From: Runella sp.
GTDB taxonomy: Bacteria > Bacteroidota > Bacteroidia > Cytophagales > Spirosomataceae
Length of the DNA stretch: 64,000 bases
NCBI GenBank assembly: GCA_023254175.1
Contig: JALQYJ010000106.1
Span: forward strand, 1-64,000
Reading direction: 5' to 3'
Shown: one piece after another, positions 60,749 to 64,000 of the stretch
Layout of the letters: every line of letters starts with the position of its first letter
How positions within the stretch are numbered: position 1 is the stretch's first letter
The notes under the pieces: model-generated
Seen by the model: only the letters and a program-made list of their open reading frames with translations
What the model was told of the DNA's origin: nothing
Database searches by the model: none
Position numbers and translations under genes: made by a program

Positions 60749-62335
60749 TTATTCAAAAACCTTGAGCAATTGACTCACCGTTTTGTCCGAAAGCTGGAAA
60801 AGGCTGTTGGGTAAAATCCCGATGAGGAAGGCCAACAATCCCAACGGAATCAACATCCATTTTTCACGGGTGTCTAAGTCATACAATACCACCAAATCTT
60901 CTTGGTTTTTGGCCCATAATTTCCCCAAAAACATTCGCTGGAGCGTCCATAAGAAATAGGCAGCGGCCAAAATAATCCCAATTGTTCCTAAAGCCGCTAC
61001 CCACGTAGGCAACACGGCCGATTTGAAACCGCCCATCAACGTAAATAATTCGCCCACAAACCCTGAAAAACCTGGTAAGCCAAGCGAGGCAAAAAACGCC
61101 ACGCCCGTAAGCACCGCATAGAGTGGCATAGGGGCAATAAGTCCACGGTAGTTGTCTATGAGGCGGTTGTGCGTACGGTCATAAAGCACTCCTACCACTA
61201 AGAACAGCATGGCCGAAAGAATACCGTGGCTCACCATTTGGTAAATAGCGCCGTTGATGCCTTCGGAAGTCAAGGACGCAATTCCCAACACGACAAACCC
61301 CATGTGAGATACCGAAGAATAGGCAATCATCTTTTTGAGGTCATTTTGGGCTAGGGCGTTAAAGCCACCGTAAATAATCGAAATCCCCCCAAGTATCGCC
61401 AAAGTAAAGGCATATTCGTTGGCAGCATCGGGGAAAATAGGGTAGGCGATACGGAGCAATCCATAGCCCCCGATTTTCAATAAAATTCCTGCTAATACCA
61501 CCGACACAGGGGTTGGGGCCTCAACGTGGGCGTCGGGTAGCCACGTATGAAGAGGCACAATAGGCAACTTGATGGCAAAACCTATAAACAACAGCCAAAA
61601 AGCCAACATTCGGGAGGGCATTCCAAGCAAATAAATTTCTCCTGACAACGATAAAATACTGTCTGGTAGATAGTTCTGCATGTTAGTCATGTACCGAAGG
61701 TCGAAAGTATGCACCATCGACTGCGTCAATTGTGATTCAACGGGGTCAATCACCGACAGGTACAAACCTATCATCACAATGAGAATCAGTAACGACCCAA
61801 CCAAAGTATAAAGGAAAAACTTAATGGAAGCGTACTCACGGCGCGGCCCTCCCCAAAGCCCAATCAAGAAATACATGGGCAAGAGCATAAACTCAAAAAA
61901 GAGGAAAAACAAGAAAAAATCAAGGGCTATAAAACAGCCTGTAATACTGGTAGTTAGTAGCAAATAAAGCGAAAAGTAAGCTTTTTCTCGTTTGTCAATA
62001 TTCCAAGAGGAAATAGCCCCAATGAACATAACCACCGAAGTGAGCAGCACCAGACCGAAACTGATGCCGTCGATTCCGAGTAAGTAATCGATGGAAACTG
62101 TACCAAGATTACCCAACGAAAGGGTAATCCAATCGGCTTTTTCGACAAATTGAAAAGAAGAGCTGGAGGCATCGTACAGGGCATAAAGTACCCCCGAAAC
62201 GAGCACTTGGCAAACAGTAAAAAACAGATTAATCCACTTGTAAGTGTGCTTATAACGATTAGAAATCGCTAAAATAGCAATGACTCCAACAATGGGGTGG
62301 AAAACAAAAAAAGAGAGTAAATATGGTATCTTCAT
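60749..62335 (-). CDS. nuoM: NADH-quinone oxidoreductase subunit M
   Basis: 528 residues from the ATG at 62335; the upstream part of the frame overlaps nuoL and does not look like NuoM. Proton-pumping antiporter-like subunit of respiratory complex I. About 14 helices. Key residues: Glu in FFEFMLLPMYFLIG, the Lys-containing GFAIKLPIVPLHTWLPDAHVEAPTPVSVVLA helix, and KKMIAYSSVSHMGFV. Starts 8 bases after the nuoL stop on the same strand, in the standard nuo operon order L-M. Confidence 0.95.
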   Translation of the reverse strand: MKIPYLLSFFVFHPIVGVIAILAISNRYKHTYKWINLFFTVCQVLVSGVLYALYDASSSSFQFVEKADWITLSLGNLGTVSIDYLLGIDGISFGLVLLTSVVMFIGAISSWNIDKREKAYFSLYLLLTTSITGCFIALDFFLFFLFFEFMLLPMYFLIGLWGGPRREYASIKFFLYTLVGSLLILIVMIGLYLSVIDPVESQLTQSMVHTFDLRYMTNMQNYLPDSILSLSGEIYLLGMPSRMLAFWLLFIGFAIKLPIVPLHTWLPDAHVEAPTPVSVVLAGILLKIGGYGLLRIAYPIFPDAANEYAFTLAILGGISIIYGGFNALAQNDLKKMIAYSSVSHMGFVVLGIASLTSEGINGAIYQMVSHGILSAMLFLVVGVLYDRTHNRLIDNYRGLIAPMPLYAVLTGVAFFASLGLPGFSGFVGELFTLMGGFKSAVLPTWVAALGTIGIILAAAYFLWTLQRMFLGKLWAKNQEDLVVLYDLDTREKWMLIPLGLLAFLIGILPNSLFQLSDKTVSQLLKVFE

Positions 62336-62343
62336 AACAAGTA

Positions 62344-64000
62344 TCAGTGGAGCACCCACAGAATAACAACAATAATGCCTACGAGAACGACTACAAAATA
62401 AGATTGCGCTTGGCCATTTTGGAGATTTCGGGTTCGGCTGCCTACAAATTGTACCAACCATGCCGCGCCATTAACCACTCCATCAACGACCATTCGGTCA
62501 AAACGTCCAACTATATGAGCAGCAATGACGGTGAGATAGGCAAACCCATTGACCGTCATGTCAACTATTTTACTATCAAAATGGTACAACCACGTTCCGA
62601 TGCGTTGGAGAGGACTTATCAAAAATAAGTAATGCTCTGTCTCAGGATCATGCTCACGTAGTACTTGGAAGTGATGTTTGACCTTATTCCAACCTTGTTC
62701 ATATGTTTTTTTGATGGATTCATGTACTACTCCTAATTGTTGAACAAAAGGTGGGATATTGTGATTAAAAGTACAAATATAGCCTAAACTAATACCTGTT
62801 GTGGCGGCAATGGTTGAACAAATAACAACAATGACATGCCATTCATGACTAAAATTAGTGGGAAATAAACGAAAAACCCAGCCTTGGGCGGCATCCAAAG
62901 GATTCCAAGAAAACCAGACAAAAAATGACAGACCAGACAAAATCACTAAGGGTACTTTCATAAGCGTATCAGCATCGTGGATGTGGCTTTCGTGTACCGC
63001 TTTTTCAGAAGCAGGTCTGGGTAAAAACACCAAACGCCATTGCTTTGTGATATAAAAAGCTGTGAGACCTGCCGAAAAAAGCACGACGATGGGTAACACG
63101 TAAGCAATACCGCCCCGTTGAGAAGCCCAAGCAAAGACTTCTACTAAAATGGCATCTTTGGAAAGAAAACCAGAGAAGAAGGGCAACCCCGCCAAAGCTG
63201 CTGCACAAAGGGTATAGGCCACAAAAGTAGTCTTCATCGAGTGCCGAAGGTTACCCATCTGGCGCATATCCTGAGAATGTACCGCATGAATGACTACTCC
63301 TGCACTCAAAAATAACCCTGCTTTAAAAAATGCGTGTGTCACTAGGTGAAACAAGGAGGCTTCACGCGCACCAACCCCCATGCCTAGCACCATTAGGCCA
63401 AGCTGGGAAACGGTAGAGTACGCCAATAGTTTTTTAATATCTGTTTGAAAAATAGCGCGGTAAGCCCCCATGACCATAGTGATGGCGCCAATGATGGCAA
63501 TGACCGTTAGAGCATCGGGGGTTAGTAAAAAGTAAATACGAGCCACTAGAAAAATCCCTGCTGCTACCATGGTTGCTGCGTGGATTAAGGCCGAAACGGG
63601 GGTGGGGCCTTCCATGGCATCGGGTAACCAAGCCGAAAGCGGAAATTGTGCCGACTTACCTATTGCTCCACAAAAAAGAAGTAGGCCAATCAGGGTAAGT
63701 TGTGGGTCGGAAATGGAGGAGGTAGGCGCGCTAAACTGTGGAATGAGCAACGATAATTCACTGGTTCCTGTGAGCCATATCAAAAGTAAAATCCCCATTA
63801 AAAAGCCAGCATCACCGATACGATTAAGAATAAAGGCTTTTTTTGCAGCCCAAACAGCCCGTGGTTTATGGTACCAGAAACCAATTAAAAGGTACGATGA
63901 CAGACCCACAAGTTCCCAACCTACGTACATTAGGAAAAGGCTTCCTGCAAGGACGATAAGCAACATTGAAAAAACAAACAGGCCCAAAAAAGCAAAATAC
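62344..64000 (-). CDS. nuoL: NADH-quinone oxidoreductase subunit L, 5'-truncated by the window edge
   Basis: The frame is open to the last base, so the N-terminal part lies outside; about 552 codons are visible. Proton-pumping subunit of complex I. Recognisable segments: FLMYVGWELVGLSSYLLIGFW, LNRIGDAGFLMGI, SAQFPLSAWLPDAMEGPTPV and KKLLAYSTVSQLGLMVLGMG, with the conserved Lys and Glu of the antiporter channel. The C-terminal lateral helix region follows (DPETEHYLF ... FDSKIVDMTVNG). Overlaps no other gene; nuoM follows by 8 bases. Confidence 0.95.
   Translation of the reverse strand, partial: YFAFLGLFVFSMLLIVLAGSLFLMYVGWELVGLSSYLLIGFWYHKPRAVWAAKKAFILNRIGDAGFLMGILLLIWLTGTSELSLLIPQFSAPTSSISDPQLTLIGLLLFCGAIGKSAQFPLSAWLPDAMEGPTPVSALIHAATMVAAGIFLVARIYFLLTPDALTVIAIIGAITMVMGAYRAIFQTDIKKLLAYSTVSQLGLMVLGMGVGAREASLFHLVTHAFFKAGLFLSAGVVIHAVHSQDMRQMGNLRHSMKTTFVAYTLCAAALAGLPFFSGFLSKDAILVEVFAWASQRGGIAYVLPIVVLFSAGLTAFYITKQWRLVFLPRPASEKAVHESHIHDADTLMKVPLVILSGLSFFVWFSWNPLDAAQGWVFRLFPTNFSHEWHVIVVICSTIAATTGISLGYICTFNHNIPPFVQQLGVVHESIKKTYEQGWNKVKHHFQVLREHDPETEHYLFLISPLQRIGTWLYHFDSKIVDMTVNGFAYLTVIAAHIVGRFDRMVVDGVVNGAAWLVQFVGSRTRNLQNGQAQSYFVVVLVGIIVVILWVLH

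Noticed and set aside
1-64000. tRNA, rRNA, CRISPR arrays, transposases, phage genes, toxin-antitoxin pairs or defence islands
   Set aside because: I looked through all intergenic stretches on both strands and saw no T-loop/acceptor pairing, no regularly spaced repeats and no matching proteins. The window reads as ordinary chromosome.

Overview
The window looks like chromosomal core DNA of a Bacteroidota bacterium, most likely order Cytophagales (a Runella/Spirosoma-type relative; the genus is a guess from general family resemblance). Reasons: moderately AT-rich DNA; TAnnTTTG-type promoter boxes with weak ribosome-binding sites; DUF4290, OmpA/PD40 and LytTR/LytS-type proteins; a T9SS-type C-terminal domain on an M43 protease; GH95 and DUF4038 glycosidases. 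I see no rRNA, tRNA, CRISPR array, prophage, transposase or recognisable defence island.

Layout. 1-4.2 kb: end of cinA, a 2-oxoacid dehydrogenase E2, a truncated acetyltransferase remnant beside a small palindromic repeat, a LysR regulator and two overlapping GNAT genes. 4.3-12.2 kb (minus strand): OmpA/PD40 envelope protein, DUF4038 glycosidase, mfd, and an outer-membrane barrel, with clear terminators. 12.3-21.1 kb: metallo-beta-lactamase-fold hydrolase, membrane metallophosphoesterase, moaE, SGNH hydrolase, a large SWIM/SNF2 helicase with a small partner gene, and another barrel. 21.1-28.4 kb: ethanolamine-type permease, LOG protein, rpiB, SpmA/SpmB-like membrane protein, glycosyltransferase-like protein, and the DUF4290 protein with an Asn-rich tail followed by an alanine-type aminotransferase. 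28.4-39.6 kb: LytTR/LytS two-component pair, GH95 glycosidase, S9 peptidase, PatB-type lyase with an ATP-grasp protein, and an FtsX/LolE-type permease. 39.6-51.4 kb: PpiD-type foldase, a decayed secreted-protein gene, dnaX, a Gfo/Idh/MocA oxidoreductase, an ABC pair, a vanadium-haloperoxidase-like lipoprotein, phoH and the M43 protease. 51.5-64 kb: comEC, a lone ACT domain, an FKBP lipoprotein, an 'asparagine synthetase B'-labelled family protein of unknown function, a 2-hydroxyacid dehydrogenase, pdxA, a heavily decayed membrane-protein gene, ruvC, an LPG-synthase-type membrane protein, nuoM and the 3' part of nuoL.

Most genes are housekeeping or envelope and carbohydrate functions in one- to three-gene units, separated by strong hairpin terminators that often sit between convergent genes. 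The most interesting item is an A10 run in dnaX that contains the E. coli-type slippery heptamer in the correct frame, with stop codons right behind it in both shifted frames. This predicts programmed production of a short (gamma-like) clamp-loader subunit. Second are several gene fossils readable only across stops and frameshifts (41.9-42.1 kb, 58.6-59.05 kb, 1.9-2.1 kb, possibly 54.1-54.2 kb). I found no convincing undescribed multi-gene system; the weak candidates are stated as such.
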